NCBI RefSeq assembly: GCF_000832015.1
Contig: NZ_JXCJ01000001.1
Location: 2,728,631 to 2,792,630 of the forward strand
Length of the DNA: 64,000 bases
Source: Gilvimarinus agarilyticus
Lineage (GTDB): Bacteria > Pseudomonadota > Gammaproteobacteria > Pseudomonadales > Cellvibrionaceae
Reading direction: 5' to 3'
The notes below the pieces were generated by a model that saw only the letters and a list, made by a program, of their open reading frames with translations, was not told where the DNA came from and made no database searches. Made by a program: the position numbers and the translations under genes. This document shows positions 26,999 to 35,811 of the stretch, one piece after another (the first letter of the stretch is position 1; each line of letters opens with the position of its first letter).

Positions 26999-27848
26999 CA
27001 GCGCCTTCCATAACAGCTTTCGATTTCTTGAACGGCAATACTCCTTTGGCCTTACGCTGCTTCTCCAGCACGGCAGGTTTCAGCACACCGCCTTCGTGAC
27101 GTCTGAACCAACGCTCTGCGAAAGGAGAGCCATAATTCGCCTTGCTCACGCCATAGCGGACGAAGTACCCACGCTGACTATCATCAACACCCCATTCCTC
27201 AGCCTCGGTTTGCGTCATGCCAGACAGATACGATTGCCAGCGAATGTTATCGACCAGAACAGACGACCCACGGCTGGCCTGTTGCTGGTCACCCGCACCA
27301 ATCATGGCGGCGCTCTTACTGGCATGGTGCAAAAACACGATAGAGCACCCCGTATCGGCGGCAATGGCCTCCATACGTCCGATCACTTGCGCCATTGGGC
27401 CGCTGGCGTTTTCATCTTCAATATGGAAACGGCGTAAGGTGTCCAGGATCATCAGGCGACGGCCTTCAGCCGCTCGCTTAAGGCCATCGAACCAATCGAG
27501 ACACATGATGTTGGGGCACCTTCCTATCAGCGGCTCAATCAGCAAGCCTTCAGCAACGGCTTGCCGCTTCTCGGCAGTGAGATGCGCCCCAAGCGCATGT
27601 AATCGGTGATGGATAGCAACAGGAGGATCTTCTGCGGGAAGATAGATAACTGGACCAACAGGAAATTCTCCGACTTCCAGCAAGTCCGGGCCTCCAGCGA
27701 TCTGAGTGGCAAACTGTAAGGCCAGCATGGATTTTCCGGCACCACCTGGTGAAACCAAGGCCCCTACCGTACCGGAAACCATGTTAGGTAAAACATAATC
27801 AAGAGGCGGCGGCGTTTGCGAAAAGGCCGCCATAAGATCAAGGGCCAT
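26985..27848 (-). CDS. repA: RepA-like hexameric replicative helicase
   Basis: 287 residues, RecA-fold. Walker A 'SPGGAGKSMLALQFA' is near residue 33, 'VIYLPAEDPP' follows, Walker B 'RLMILDTLRRFH' and 'IVFLHHASK' come later. This is the RSF1010 RepA family, which unwinds DNA at oriV. It lies 4 bp after the alpA-like stop and overlaps repC, so alpA-repA-repC form one operon. Confidence 0.92.
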   Translation of the reverse strand: MALDLMAAFSQTPPPLDYVLPNMVSGTVGALVSPGGAGKSMLALQFATQIAGGPDLLEVGEFPVGPVIYLPAEDPPVAIHHRLHALGAHLTAEKRQAVAEGLLIEPLIGRCPNIMCLDWFDGLKRAAEGRRLMILDTLRRFHIEDENASGPMAQVIGRMEAIAADTGCSIVFLHHASKSAAMIGAGDQQQASRGSSVLVDNIRWQSYLSGMTQTEAEEWGVDDSQRGYFVRYGVSKANYGSPFAERWFRRHEGGVLKPAVLEKQRKAKGVLPFKKSKAVMEGADDNW

Positions 27849-27852
27849 ACTG

Positions 27853-28083
27853 TTAGGCCCCTATGGTGTTGCCAGGTCGAGTAGCCTGGATTCCAGACGC
27901 TTTACGCGTCTCTATCCATTCTTCGACTTCCGATAAATCCCAAGCAACATTTCTGCTTGTAAGCGCTATGCGCTTCGGAAATTCCCCACGCTGCTCTAGG
28001 TTATAAATTGTGCGCGTTGAAAGTGGAATCATCTCCAGGAGTTGTTTCCTGTTGATGAGAACTTTATTTGCCATTGTTTGCAT
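27853..28083 (-). CDS. AlpA-family HTH regulator / excisionase
   Basis: 76 residues from the ATG at 28083 (MQTMANKVLINRKQLLEM), chosen because GGAGG lies 8 nt upstream. 'LLEMIPLSTRTIYNLEQRGEFPKRIAL' plus 'VAWDLSEVEEWIETR' is the MerR-like wing-helix of AlpA/phage excisionases. Such proteins promote excision or control integrase expression. It heads the repA-repC operon. Confidence 0.88.
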   Translation of the reverse strand: MQTMANKVLINRKQLLEMIPLSTRTIYNLEQRGEFPKRIALTSRNVAWDLSEVEEWIETRKASGIQATRPGNTIGA

Positions 28084-28169
28084 GCTTGAACCTCCATTTA
28101 CCTGTTGAGGCTTCGTCGTGCCAAGCAATGCAACTTGATTAAGCTTTATTTTTGGACTATAAGGTTGTT

Positions 28170-29204
28170 ATGGATACGGAATACCAAGCTAGGCTAGACC
28201 TAGGACGAGACTACATAGCCATCCTACCAGGCTGCGCCCAGCCTGTTTCTCTTGCTATCGCCAAATTTAGAACGCGCTGGGGACCTTACTCTGCCTTCTC
28301 TCGGCGCTACCCCATTCTTCGCCTGATAAAAGAACTGATCGATCCTGCCATAGCTGAGTACATGGATTCCCTCCCAAACAGCTATAAAAACCATGTTGCG
28401 GGTATTGGCTCAGGGGTTGGATTTAGCGAAATCATCCGGCTAATAGGGCTGGAAGCAATGGTGCGCATGCAGCGCCAACTGCTACGCCAGTTCATAAGGA
28501 CAAGTGATGAGCAAACCCAAAGAGATCAGTGCTTCGTCGCAACCATTGAATCGTTAATCGAATTAACTTGGGATTGCGCCTGTAAGCGTCCGAAGAAATC
28601 AACAGCGACCAAAGGCGTCAACCTGAACGTACAACGAAAACATAATTTTTGTGAATTCTGTGGAAACCTTACGGAGTACTCAAAATTCATGCTCGCAGTC
28701 GAGCAGAAACAAACAAATGAGGTTGAACTAATAGACCACAAAAAACTAGAACTTAGCCACAATTACTGCAAAGAGCATCGCCCCAAACTTGCCAATGACG
28801 AGTGGAATCCAAGTTACAAACAAGCAAAGCGCTCCCTCGCACAATTCAACATCGAACTTTCCAGGTTAACTCATCAATCTGCACATCGCTCTAAGCCTCA
28901 TGCTATGTCAGGAGACAAACTGATCGATGACTATTTCTTCTTATTCATGTTGAATTTAACATTACAGCCAGCAGACGTAGCGGAGCTTCGCAATCTGGCT
29001 CGAAAGATGGTCGACTCTAAGCTCTCAGACAATAAGAAGAAAATGCTGGTTCTTCAGCATTATGGCTACACTCAATCTCAAATTGGTAAAAAGCTACTAA
29101 GCAGAAAACAACAACCAATGACACCTCAAGCAGTATCCAAAGCATTAGCAGCCATTCGCAAAGATTTTTTGCTTCCTGCTAACAGGCCAGAAAAATCCCA
29201 ATAG
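28170..29204 (+). CDS. unrecognised island protein with Zn-binding Cys/His and C-terminal HTH
   Basis: 344 residues from ATG 28170 (AAGG just upstream; the longer frame begins at a TTG). Basic N-terminal half. A likely zinc site is formed by C161-x2-C164 and C200-x2-H203, and possibly C136/C138. The C-terminal part has a sigma/LuxR-like helix-turn-helix 'LQHYGYTQSQIGKKLLSRKQQPMTPQAVSKALAAIRKDF'. It is divergent from alpA-repA-repC, with under 90 bp between starts. It could be an island regulator or replication accessory factor. I cannot name the family. Confidence 0.7.
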   Translation: MDTEYQARLDLGRDYIAILPGCAQPVSLAIAKFRTRWGPYSAFSRRYPILRLIKELIDPAIAEYMDSLPNSYKNHVAGIGSGVGFSEIIRLIGLEAMVRMQRQLLRQFIRTSDEQTQRDQCFVATIESLIELTWDCACKRPKKSTATKGVNLNVQRKHNFCEFCGNLTEYSKFMLAVEQKQTNEVELIDHKKLELSHNYCKEHRPKLANDEWNPSYKQAKRSLAQFNIELSRLTHQSAHRSKPHAMSGDKLIDDYFFLFMLNLTLQPADVAELRNLARKMVDSKLSDNKKKMLVLQHYGYTQSQIGKKLLSRKQQPMTPQAVSKALAAIRKDFLLPANRPEKSQ

Positions 29205-29205
29205 A

Positions 29206-29244
29206 AATTTTAGCCGCTAAAATTCACTGACTAGAATTTTAGCC
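29206..29244. repeat. perfect palindrome plus extra half-site
   Basis: AATTTTAGCCGCTAAAATT (29206-29224) and a further AATTTTAGCC at 29235-29244, between two gene 3' ends. A 16-bp copy occurs at 25082-25097. Confidence 0.65.
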
Positions 29245-29275
29245 AATTTGATCTGCGCGAGAAGGGAGGAAGTAA

Positions 29276-29569
29276 TCAGTGCATTTCATAGTCCGCCAGT
29301 TTCGCGAGGGTTATGCACTCTTGACTTGTAACGAACCCTGTTTCTTCCGCCTCCGCAGGCAACATATATAGAACGTCGAGCGGCAGCTCTTTCCCCGCAA
29401 TTCTCAATTCCGCCTTAAGTCTTAACAAAGCATCACCAGGCGGACCAACAATCAAAATATCGAAATCGCTGCCTACACCGAGCAATGAAGAGCCGAACAT
29501 GTAGGATTCGAACTCACGCAGGGACTCGCAAGATTTTAGTAAGTGTCTTGCCACCCCACATGCCTTCAT
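29276..29569 (-). CDS. minimal pol-beta-type nucleotidyltransferase
   Basis: 97 residues from the ATG at 29569, whose A is shared with the preceding TGA (TGATG), so re-initiation is likely. 'GSSLLGVGSDFDILIVG' gives the G-S...D-x-D motif (S27/S28, D35, D37) and 'LPLDVLYM' supplies the third acid (D65). The catalytic triad is complete. Size is like MNT/DNA-pol-beta-like antitoxins, far below CD-NTases of CBASS. It is the third gene of the HNH operon; it could modify a partner protein or RNA. Confidence 0.8.
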   Translation of the reverse strand: MKACGVARHLLKSCESLREFESYMFGSSLLGVGSDFDILIVGPPGDALLRLKAELRIAGKELPLDVLYMLPAEAEETGFVTSQECITLAKLADYEMH

Positions 29570-30210
29570 CAACGGTTCCGTAACAGTTTCTTTAACTCTT
29601 CCCATTTCATCACCTCACAGCCAAGATCCTTTCCTGCTTCAAGGGCATTCTGAGTGGGATTGCCGTTCGGGTTGATATTCCAAGCAATATCGATGGGGCC
29701 AAACCGATCCCAGAAGGTGCGAATAGCGTCAGCTGTCGGCTCATACTCCATGATCATGCCCACTCGAAATGTACGCCCGTTGGCAAGCGTCATCGTGAAA
29801 ACTCGGTCAAACTCTCTATCAAGATTTGTAATAGATCTCATTTGACTAATGAGCCGGTAGGAGAAAAAGAAATCCTTATGGGAAGCACTCCTTACATTGC
29901 CGCTGGAAAGGGCGGAACCAAGTGTACCGGCACTTCCCCAGCCTATTGCGTTTCTTTCTAAATATTCGATCGCTCCACCTTCCCAAACGCATTCCTTTCG
30001 ATATCCGCAAAGGAATTCCATATCGGGGAAATCCTCATGGTATTGTTCCGCTAAGTCAGCGTTGATCGTGTAAGCAGCCGAGATAACTGCCACAATGTCT
30101 GGCTGGTGAGGCAGCGTAATTTTGATAGCATCACCGTGAATATGCTGTGCTGACGCACTCTTCTGAGCTTCCAATATATATTGAAGCGCATAGTTTACCT
30201 GCCAATTCAT
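29569..30210 (-). CDS. unrecognised middle protein of the HNH-NTase operon
   Basis: 213 residues from ATG 30210 (MNWQVNYALQYILEAQ), overlapping the HNH stop by 4 nt. Alpha/beta, soluble, with conspicuous 'CGYRKECVWEGGAIEYLE', 'GWGSAGTLGSAL' and a C-terminal 'DIAWNINPNGNPTQNALEAG' before 'EVMKWEELKKLL'. No known motif identified: no HEPN Rx4-6H, no SAVED, no clear PD-(D/E)xK. The tight overlaps on both sides indicate a functional unit with its neighbours. Confidence 0.8.
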   Translation of the reverse strand: MNWQVNYALQYILEAQKSASAQHIHGDAIKITLPHQPDIVAVISAAYTINADLAEQYHEDFPDMEFLCGYRKECVWEGGAIEYLERNAIGWGSAGTLGSALSSGNVRSASHKDFFFSYRLISQMRSITNLDREFDRVFTMTLANGRTFRVGMIMEYEPTADAIRTFWDRFGPIDIAWNINPNGNPTQNALEAGKDLGCEVMKWEELKKLLRNR

Positions 30211-30899
30211 GAGAAGATTCCATCCATTTCTTCTGGGTAGCGGATAGCACTGCCTGCTACGCCACAAACATGTCGCTCTGAGAGACCTCGAACATGCTCT
30301 TGGTATTGTGCGAATGTCTGTAGCTCAGCGTCCGTCATGTGCTGTTGGTTTGCCATGATAATGGCCTGGATACGGAAATGGTTAGGCAGAATGACACCTC
30401 GCATCCTCTGCATCCACGTTCTAGCTGCTTCAGATTCTGGATCATATTCAAAGCCTGATCCATCAGAGGGCGCGAACTCCCTCCATACTGCTTTATTTTC
30501 GGCCATGGCGGCGACCACGGCGCACCTAACTTGGCTACGCTCATCGTATGTACGAATTCCTTGTCTGTGTGCCAAAGCAGCAAGATGATTGTTTTTCCAA
30601 TCTAGCAACGTTCCTCGGCTATATCCGCCGGGATCTTTGTCGACTATCGTATGGCATGTGGGACACAATAGAATAAGATTTTCAAAAGAGTCGACCTCAA
30701 GTCCTCCAGTGGGCCTTTCTTCATGGCGCGGCCCCGTTTCTCCATGTGGAATCACATGAGCCATTTCAGCTATATGCTTGTCCCCGCCCATTTCAGCAGG
30801 AAAAAGAGGCTGAAGGCAGTCGGGGCGTTGACAGTGACCTGCCGCCTCCGAAAACAGCCGAAGTTTCGTTTTTGTAGGTATTTGTTTACGCTCTGCCAT
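30207..30899 (-). CDS. HNH endonuclease
   Basis: 230 residues from ATG 30899 (MAERKQIPTKTKLRL). The N-terminal HNH domain has C23-x4-C28, 'AEMAHVIPHGETGPR' (H48), 'SFENLILLC' (N74) and 'CPTCH' (C79, C82, H83), then 'YSRGTLLDWKNNHLAAL'. This HNH subtype is the one fused to SAVED in Cap5, but residues 110-230 here look helical and are not recognisably SAVED. It is the first gene of the three-gene operon and lies beside the integrase in a typical cargo slot. Confidence 0.88.
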   Translation of the reverse strand: MAERKQIPTKTKLRLFSEAAGHCQRPDCLQPLFPAEMGGDKHIAEMAHVIPHGETGPRHEERPTGGLEVDSFENLILLCPTCHTIVDKDPGGYSRGTLLDWKNNHLAALAHRQGIRTYDERSQVRCAVVAAMAENKAVWREFAPSDGSGFEYDPESEAARTWMQRMRGVILPNHFRIQAIIMANQQHMTDAELQTFAQYQEHVRGLSERHVCGVAGSAIRYPEEMDGIFS

Positions 30900-30959
30900 G
30901 GTTACAAGCCTATAATCTGATGCGGATACAATTAATCCATAGATAAAATACAAGTAAAG

Positions 30960-32159
30960 TTATCGGGTCTTTCCAGCAGTCCATTCATCAATCATATCAG
31001 CCCAGTCCTGCAACATAGCTGTACGCTGATCACGATACTCGGCTTTGTTATATATCGCCCTTACACCTTTTTGCTCATGTGCCAGGCATTTCTCTATCCA
31101 GTCGGTGTTGTAACCGGCTTCATGAAGCAAGGTACTGGCTGTTCGTCTCAGGTCGTGCGGGCCGAATTTAGCAAGCGATTGCCCCTCTTTCTGAGCCAGT
31201 TTGTATGTCATCGTCATCACCCGGTTCAGCGTAGCACTGCTCATGGGGACGTCAGAATCGTAGCGTGACGGCAGAACATACTCCGATCCTCCGGAGAACG
31301 TCTTCAAAGCAATGAAGATGTCCATGGCCTGCCTGGATAGAAACACCAGGTGAGGGTTTCGCCGTTTCATCCGTTCCTTGGGAATCGTCCAGAGCGCTTC
31401 GCTGAAGTTGATCTCACTCCAGGTGGCATTCGTCAGCTCGCTTTTTCGCACCATCGTCAACAACAGCAGCTTGACCGCTGCCCGGATCGATGGCGATGTA
31501 CCAATACGGCCCATGTACTGGTACATGATCCTGATTTCTTCGGGTGTCAGGGTTCGATCTCTCGGCTCAAATCTGGCTATGCTCGCTGGCCTCACCAGGT
31601 CTGCCGGGTTTTCGACCTTCTGACCCCGCTCAGTCGCCCAGCGGTATACCTGGAGTACAATCTCACGCGCATGAACCGCCGTAGCAGGCGCACCGCGCTC
31701 TACGATGGCGTCGGTTAGTGCTCGCAAGTCCTCGTGGGTGATTTCGGTCAGCTTCTGATTGCCAAATTTCGTTTCTAGCTCTCTCGTATAAACCGAGCGG
31801 CGCATATCACGGGTAGAGTCGGCCATCTGGTAGCCACGTAGCCACTTTTCCGCCCAGGCACCAAAGGTTTCAGCCCCTTTAACACGCGCCTTGTCTCGAG
31901 CCTTCTCCTTCGCTGGCGACTTTCCATCGGCGACCATCCGCTTGGCTTCACCAAGTCGCTCACGGGCTTCTGCCAGCGTGATCCCCCCAACGCCATAGCG
32001 GCCAAAGGTGATTGTCTCTTGCCTGCCATTGATCGAGTAGTTGTAACGGAATGAGATAGAACCGGCAGGAGTGACAGCCACATAGAGGCCATCACGGTCA
32101 TTCACCTTGTAGAGTTTATCCCTCGGCTTGAGGTTGCGCAGCTTGGTATCGGTCAGCAA
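30960..32159 (-). CDS. int: site-specific tyrosine integrase (P4-like, DUF4102 N-terminus)
   Basis: 399 residues. N-terminal DUF4102 arm-binding domain (about 1-95), SAM-like core-binding domain (95-185) and catalytic domain with R238 ('MVRKSEL'), H335-D-L-R338, H361 ('LAHE') and Y370. The frame begins at TTG 32159, with AAGGA about 9 nt upstream and no better start. It should recombine the guaA 3' site with the island circle. Conserved GuaA C-terminal codons explain the target choice. Confidence 0.95.
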   Translation of the reverse strand: MLTDTKLRNLKPRDKLYKVNDRDGLYVAVTPAGSISFRYNYSINGRQETITFGRYGVGGITLAEARERLGEAKRMVADGKSPAKEKARDKARVKGAETFGAWAEKWLRGYQMADSTRDMRRSVYTRELETKFGNQKLTEITHEDLRALTDAIVERGAPATAVHAREIVLQVYRWATERGQKVENPADLVRPASIARFEPRDRTLTPEEIRIMYQYMGRIGTSPSIRAAVKLLLLTMVRKSELTNATWSEINFSEALWTIPKERMKRRNPHLVFLSRQAMDIFIALKTFSGGSEYVLPSRYDSDVPMSSATLNRVMTMTYKLAQKEGQSLAKFGPHDLRRTASTLLHEAGYNTDWIEKCLAHEQKGVRAIYNKAEYRDQRTAMLQDWADMIDEWTAGKTR

Positions 32160-32182
32160 GAGTCTTATCCTTCTTCGATTCC

Positions 32183-32339
32183 AATACCATGCTGGAAGAT
32201 CACCCGAAAATCAGGCAATAAAATCAATAAAAACAGATAGTTAAATAATTTCGATACCATGAACACACAGGATCAAGCAGCATGGTATCGGCTATCACTC
32301 ATGGCATCATGTCTCGATAATACCACCTTGGATACCACG
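32183..32339. repeat. repeated ATACCA motifs upstream of the integrase
   Basis: AATACCATG (32183-32191), CGATACCATG (32252-32261), its exact inverse CATGGTATCG (32281-32290), then ATACCAC copies near 32319 and 32331-32339. Position between att and int suggests integrase or AlpA arm-type binding sites. Confidence 0.6.
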
Positions 32340-32398
32340 CTCAAGCGGTGCTTCCCGCTGCCATCAGTTGCCAAATACTGCCAGACATAAAAACAAAA

Positions 32399-32420
32399 AA
32401 GCCCATGAAAACATGGGCTT
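32399..32420 (-). terminator. terminator supplied by the island to guaA
   Basis: AAGCCCATG/CATGGGCTT (9 bp, loop AAAA); the minus strand continues into U6. It lies inside the island 48 bp after the guaA stop, and so ends the guaA transcript before int. Confidence 0.85.
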
Positions 32421-32467
32421 AAGTGTCATTTAATGCCAGTTAGTACCAGCTAATGCCTAACGTGTGA

Positions 32468-34045
32468 TCATTCCCACTCAATAGTCGCCGGCGGCTTGCT
32501 CGATACATCGTAGGTTACCCGAGACACACCCGAGATCTCGTTGATGATGCGATTGGACACTTTCTCCAACAACTCGTAAGGCAAGTGCGCCCAACGGGCA
32601 GTCATAAAGTCGATGGTTTCTACGGCGCGCAGGGCAATTACCCACTCGTAGCGGCGGCCGTCGCCAACCACACCCACCGATTTAACCGGCAGAAATACCG
32701 CAAACGCCTGGCTGGTTTTGTGGTACCAATCGGCATTGTGCAGCTCCTGAATAAAAATCGCATCGGCTTCACGCAAAATATCGGCGTACTCTTTTTTCAC
32801 TTCACCCAGAATACGCACCCCAAGGCCCGGCCCCGGGAATGGGTGGCGATACACCATATCGTACGGCAAGCCCAGCTCTAAGCCGATGGCTCGCACTTCA
32901 TCTTTAAACAGCTCACGTAAAGGCTCTACCAGCTCCAGCGCCATGTCATCGGGCAAACCGCCCACATTGTGGTGCGATTTAATAACGTGGGCTTTACCGG
33001 TTTTGGCCGCCGCCGATTCAATTACATCGGGGTAGATAGTACCTTGGGCCAACCACTTAACATCGCGGATTTTGGTGGCCTCTTCATCAAACACTTCGAT
33101 AAAGGTGTTGCCGATAATTTTGCGTTTTTTCTCAGGGTCATTTTCACCGCCTAAGCGCGTTAAAAATAACTCTTCACGGTCAGCGCGAATCACTTTAACG
33201 CCCATGTTTTTCGCAAACATGTCCATTACCTGATCGCCTTCGGCTTTGCGCAGCAAACCGTTATCGACAAACACACAGGTTAATTGATCGCCGATCGCCT
33301 TGTGCAACAAAGCCGCCACAACCGAAGAGTCCACGCCACCAGACAAACCCAGCAGCACTTTATCGGTACCCACTTGTTCGCGAATTTTAACCAGAGCATC
33401 GTCGACGATATTAGAAGGTGTCCAAAGTGCGTCGCAGCCGCACAGCTTTAACACAAAGTGCTCAAAAATGCGTTTGCCCTGCAGGGTATGAGTAACCTCT
33501 GGGTGAAACTGCAACCCGTAAAAATCTTTTTCGTCACAGTACATGCCAGCAATGGGGCACGACGGCGTCGAGGCCATCACTTTAAAGCCCTCGGGCAGCG
33601 ATATAACTTTGTCACCGTGACTCATCCACACATCGAGCAAAGCGTTACCGTCGGCATCCACATGATCTTTAATGTCGTCAATCAAGGGGCCGTTGTTGTC
33701 AATTTTTACCTGAGCGTACCCAAACTCCTGAATCGCCGACCCCTGTACCGAGCCACCTAACTGCTCCGCCATGGTTTGCATGCCGTAGCAAATACCCAGC
33801 ACCGGCACGCCCAACGTAAAGACCACCTCCGGTGCCCGCGGCGAGTTAGCCACAGTAACCGACTCCGGACCACCGGCCAAAATAATACCGCTGGGGTCAA
33901 ACTCGCGAATTTCTTCTTCGCTCATGTCGTAGGCGCGGATAATGGAGTAAACCCCCACCTCACGCACACGGCGAGCAATCAACTGGGTATATTGAGAGCC
34001 AAAATCGAGAATAAGAATACGCTGAGCGTGAATATCCTGAGTCAT
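32468..34045 (-). CDS. guaA: GMP synthase (glutamine-hydrolysing)
   Basis: 525 residues. Class I amidotransferase with nucleophile in 'VLGICYGMQ' and '[11 protein letters not shown]', ATP-pyrophosphatase with PP-loop '[13 protein letters not shown]', and the C-terminal dimerisation domain ending 'TIEWE'. Converts XMP to GMP. Follows guaB with a hairpin between them. The island is inserted at its stop codon without loss of protein sequence. Confidence 0.98.
   Translation of the reverse strand: MTQDIHAQRILILDFGSQYTQLIARRVREVGVYSIIRAYDMSEEEIREFDPSGIILAGGPESVTVANSPRAPEVVFTLGVPVLGICYGMQTMAEQLGGSVQGSAIQEFGYAQVKIDNNGPLIDDIKDHVDADGNALLDVWMSHGDKVISLPEGFKVMASTPSCPIAGMYCDEKDFYGLQFHPEVTHTLQGKRIFEHFVLKLCGCDALWTPSNIVDDALVKIREQVGTDKVLLGLSGGVDSSVVAALLHKAIGDQLTCVFVDNGLLRKAEGDQVMDMFAKNMGVKVIRADREELFLTRLGGENDPEKKRKIIGNTFIEVFDEEATKIRDVKWLAQGTIYPDVIESAAAKTGKAHVIKSHHNVGGLPDDMALELVEPLRELFKDEVRAIGLELGLPYDMVYRHPFPGPGLGVRILGEVKKEYADILREADAIFIQELHNADWYHKTSQAFAVFLPVKSVGVVGDGRRYEWVIALRAVETIDFMTARWAHLPYELLEKVSNRIINEISGVSRVTYDVSSKPPATIEWE
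32470..32479. repeat. attachment site at the guaA/integrase side
   Basis: ATTCCCACTC, the second copy of the 10-bp core. It overlaps the last codons of guaA (Glu-Trp-Glu-stop), so the gene stays intact after integration, with TGA instead of the ancestral TAA stop. Confidence 0.88.
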
Positions 34046-34081
34046 AGGGTTTCCGCAAACAGTTAAAGGTTGGTAAAAATG

Positions 34082-34113
34082 AAAAACCCCCGCACGCCAT
34101 GGCAGGGGTTTTA
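34082..34113 (-). terminator. hairpin terminator or attenuator between guaB and guaA
   Basis: Stem AAAACCCC.GC / GC.GGGGTTTT with a G-U pair on the minus strand, followed by U5. It lies in the 86-bp gap after guaB and before guaA, so guaA may have partly independent expression. Confidence 0.75.
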
Positions 34114-34131
34114 GGCTGTTGTTAGATCAGG

Positions 34132-35607
34132 TTAGCGTCCACTAATAGGATAGTTGGGCGCCTCTTTGGTGATCTGCACATCGTGTACATGGCTCTCGCC
34201 CATACCCGCCGACGTGACTCGCACAAATTTGGGTTTAGTGCGCATCTCATCGATGTTCTGGCTACCGGTGTAACCCATCGCCGAGCGTAGACCGCCCATC
34301 ATTTGATGGACAATAACGTGCAAGGGGCCTTTGTAAGGCACGCGACCTTCAATGCCCTCTGGCACCAGCTTTTCAGCACCGGCACTGGCGTCCTGAAAGT
34401 AGCGATCAGACGAGCCCTGCGTTTGCGCCATAGCACCCAATGAGCCCATGCCGCGATACGCTTTATAGGTGCGCCCCTGAAACAGCTCCACTTCGCCAGG
34501 TGCCTCTTCGGTACCGGCAAACATCGAGCCCATCATGACACAGTCAGCGCCGGCAACAATGGCCTTGGCCAAATCACCGCTAAAGCGCACGCCACCATCG
34601 GCAATAACCGGCACATCGGTGCCTTTTAATGCCTCAACCACGTTGGCAATTGCCGATACCTGAGGTACGCCCACGCCACTAACAATACGTGTTGTACAAA
34701 TCGAGCCTGGACCAATACCGACTTTTACCGCGTCGGCGCCCGCCTCGGCCAAGGCTTTGGCCGCCTCAGCGGTGGCAATATTACCACCGATCACTTGTAC
34801 TTCGGGGTACTGCTGTTTAATTGCGCGCACGCCATCGAGAACATTTTTGGAGTGTCCGTGGGCCGTATCCACCACCAGAACATCAACCCCGGCGTCCACC
34901 AACGCCTTGATTCGTATCGCAGTATCCGCACTGGTGCCGACACTCGCACCGACGCGCAAGCGGCCTTCCGGGTCTTTACTGGCACTGGGGTACTGCTCGG
35001 CTTTATTAATATCTTTAACGGTAATCATCCCGCGCAGTTCGAACTTATCGTTGACGATAAGCACTTTTTCAATGCGATGCTTGTGCAGTAACACACGGAT
35101 ATCTGCCGCCGAGGTCCCCTCAAGGGCCGTCACCAGCTTGGCTTTTGGCGTCATGATGCTGGCTACCGTAGCATCGAGGTTCGCCTCAAACCGAACATCA
35201 CGGCGGGTTACAATGCCCACCAAATCACCGTTTTCCAGTACCGGCACACCCGAAATATTGTGTGACTGGGTCAGTTGCAACAGCTCGTTAATGGTGGAGT
35301 TTGCCTCAATAGTGATAGGATCTTTCACCACACCGGCTTCGTATTTTTTAACCGCACGCACTTGCTGCGCCTGCTTTTCAATCGACATGCTTTTGTGAAT
35401 GATGCCGATACCGCCTTCCTGAGCGATGGCAATAGCCAGGCGCGCCTCGGTAACGGTATCCATTGCAGCAGAAATCAGCGGGATATTCAGCGAAATGCTG
35501 CGGGTCAGGCGTGTTTTTAAGGACACATCCTTAGGGGTAACCTCGGAGTAACCGGGCACCAGCAAAACATCGTCAAACGTAAGTGCCTCTTCAGCGATTC
35601 GCAACAT
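34132..35607 (-). CDS. guaB: IMP dehydrogenase
   Basis: 491 residues from ATG 35607 ([19 protein letters not shown]). TIM barrel with two inserted CBS domains (about 95-205) and the catalytic loop '[17 protein letters not shown]' containing the active Cys. Oxidises IMP to XMP, the rate-limiting step to GMP made by the adjacent guaA. The upstream in-frame extension to 35655 is not used by homologues. Confidence 0.97.
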   Translation of the reverse strand: MLRIAEEALTFDDVLLVPGYSEVTPKDVSLKTRLTRSISLNIPLISAAMDTVTEARLAIAIAQEGGIGIIHKSMSIEKQAQQVRAVKKYEAGVVKDPITIEANSTINELLQLTQSHNISGVPVLENGDLVGIVTRRDVRFEANLDATVASIMTPKAKLVTALEGTSAADIRVLLHKHRIEKVLIVNDKFELRGMITVKDINKAEQYPSASKDPEGRLRVGASVGTSADTAIRIKALVDAGVDVLVVDTAHGHSKNVLDGVRAIKQQYPEVQVIGGNIATAEAAKALAEAGADAVKVGIGPGSICTTRIVSGVGVPQVSAIANVVEALKGTDVPVIADGGVRFSGDLAKAIVAGADCVMMGSMFAGTEEAPGEVELFQGRTYKAYRGMGSLGAMAQTQGSSDRYFQDASAGAEKLVPEGIEGRVPYKGPLHVIVHQMMGGLRSAMGYTGSQNIDEMRTKPKFVRVTSAGMGESHVHDVQITKEAPNYPISGR

Positions 35608-35811
35608 AGCTATCCAACCTTTGCGCCAATAGAAAATAAGCGCGGCATTATACACTTTTTATTCGCCTTCAGTAAACCGGCGAAAACCCACGCTTGGCGC
35701 CCTAACCGGTTGATATTCTTTTATTTTTGCCGCTTACAACCAGACAGTCTAAAAAGCGCCAAACCGGCCTTTCTAAACGCCAAACTAACCCAGCTTTGTT
35801 ACAATCGCTCC

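Larger units (their letters stand above)
18859..32479. mobile_element. mobilisable genomic island integrated in the 3' end of guaA
   Basis: Bounded by the direct repeat ATTCCCACTC at 18859-18868 and 32470-32479 (13,611 bp apart). Contents in plus coordinates: ATPase cargo, orf64, traJ, two small genes, trbL-trbK-trbJ, IncP-type oriT, oriV with iterons, repC, repA, alpA-like, an unknown Zn/HTH gene, a three-gene HNH/NTase operon and the integrase. Gene content is that of an integrative mobilisable element with its own IncQ-like replicon. guaA-targeting islands such as GIsul2 are known and may share this backbone. The cargo genes are visibly AT-richer than the host chromosome. Confidence 0.9.

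Noticed and set aside
29276-30899. CBASS or HEPN/MNT toxin-antitoxin assignment for the three-gene operon
   Set aside because: The NTase is only 97 residues (CD-NTases are about three times longer), no SAVED domain is seen, and no partner has an Rx4-6H HEPN motif.
18859-32479. Prophage
   Set aside because: No capsid, tail, portal, terminase or lysis genes; all backbone genes are plasmid or conjugation type.
18859-32479. Self-transmissible ICE
   Set aside because: Relaxase, coupling protein and most secretion genes are missing; only oriT, traJ and trbJKL are present.
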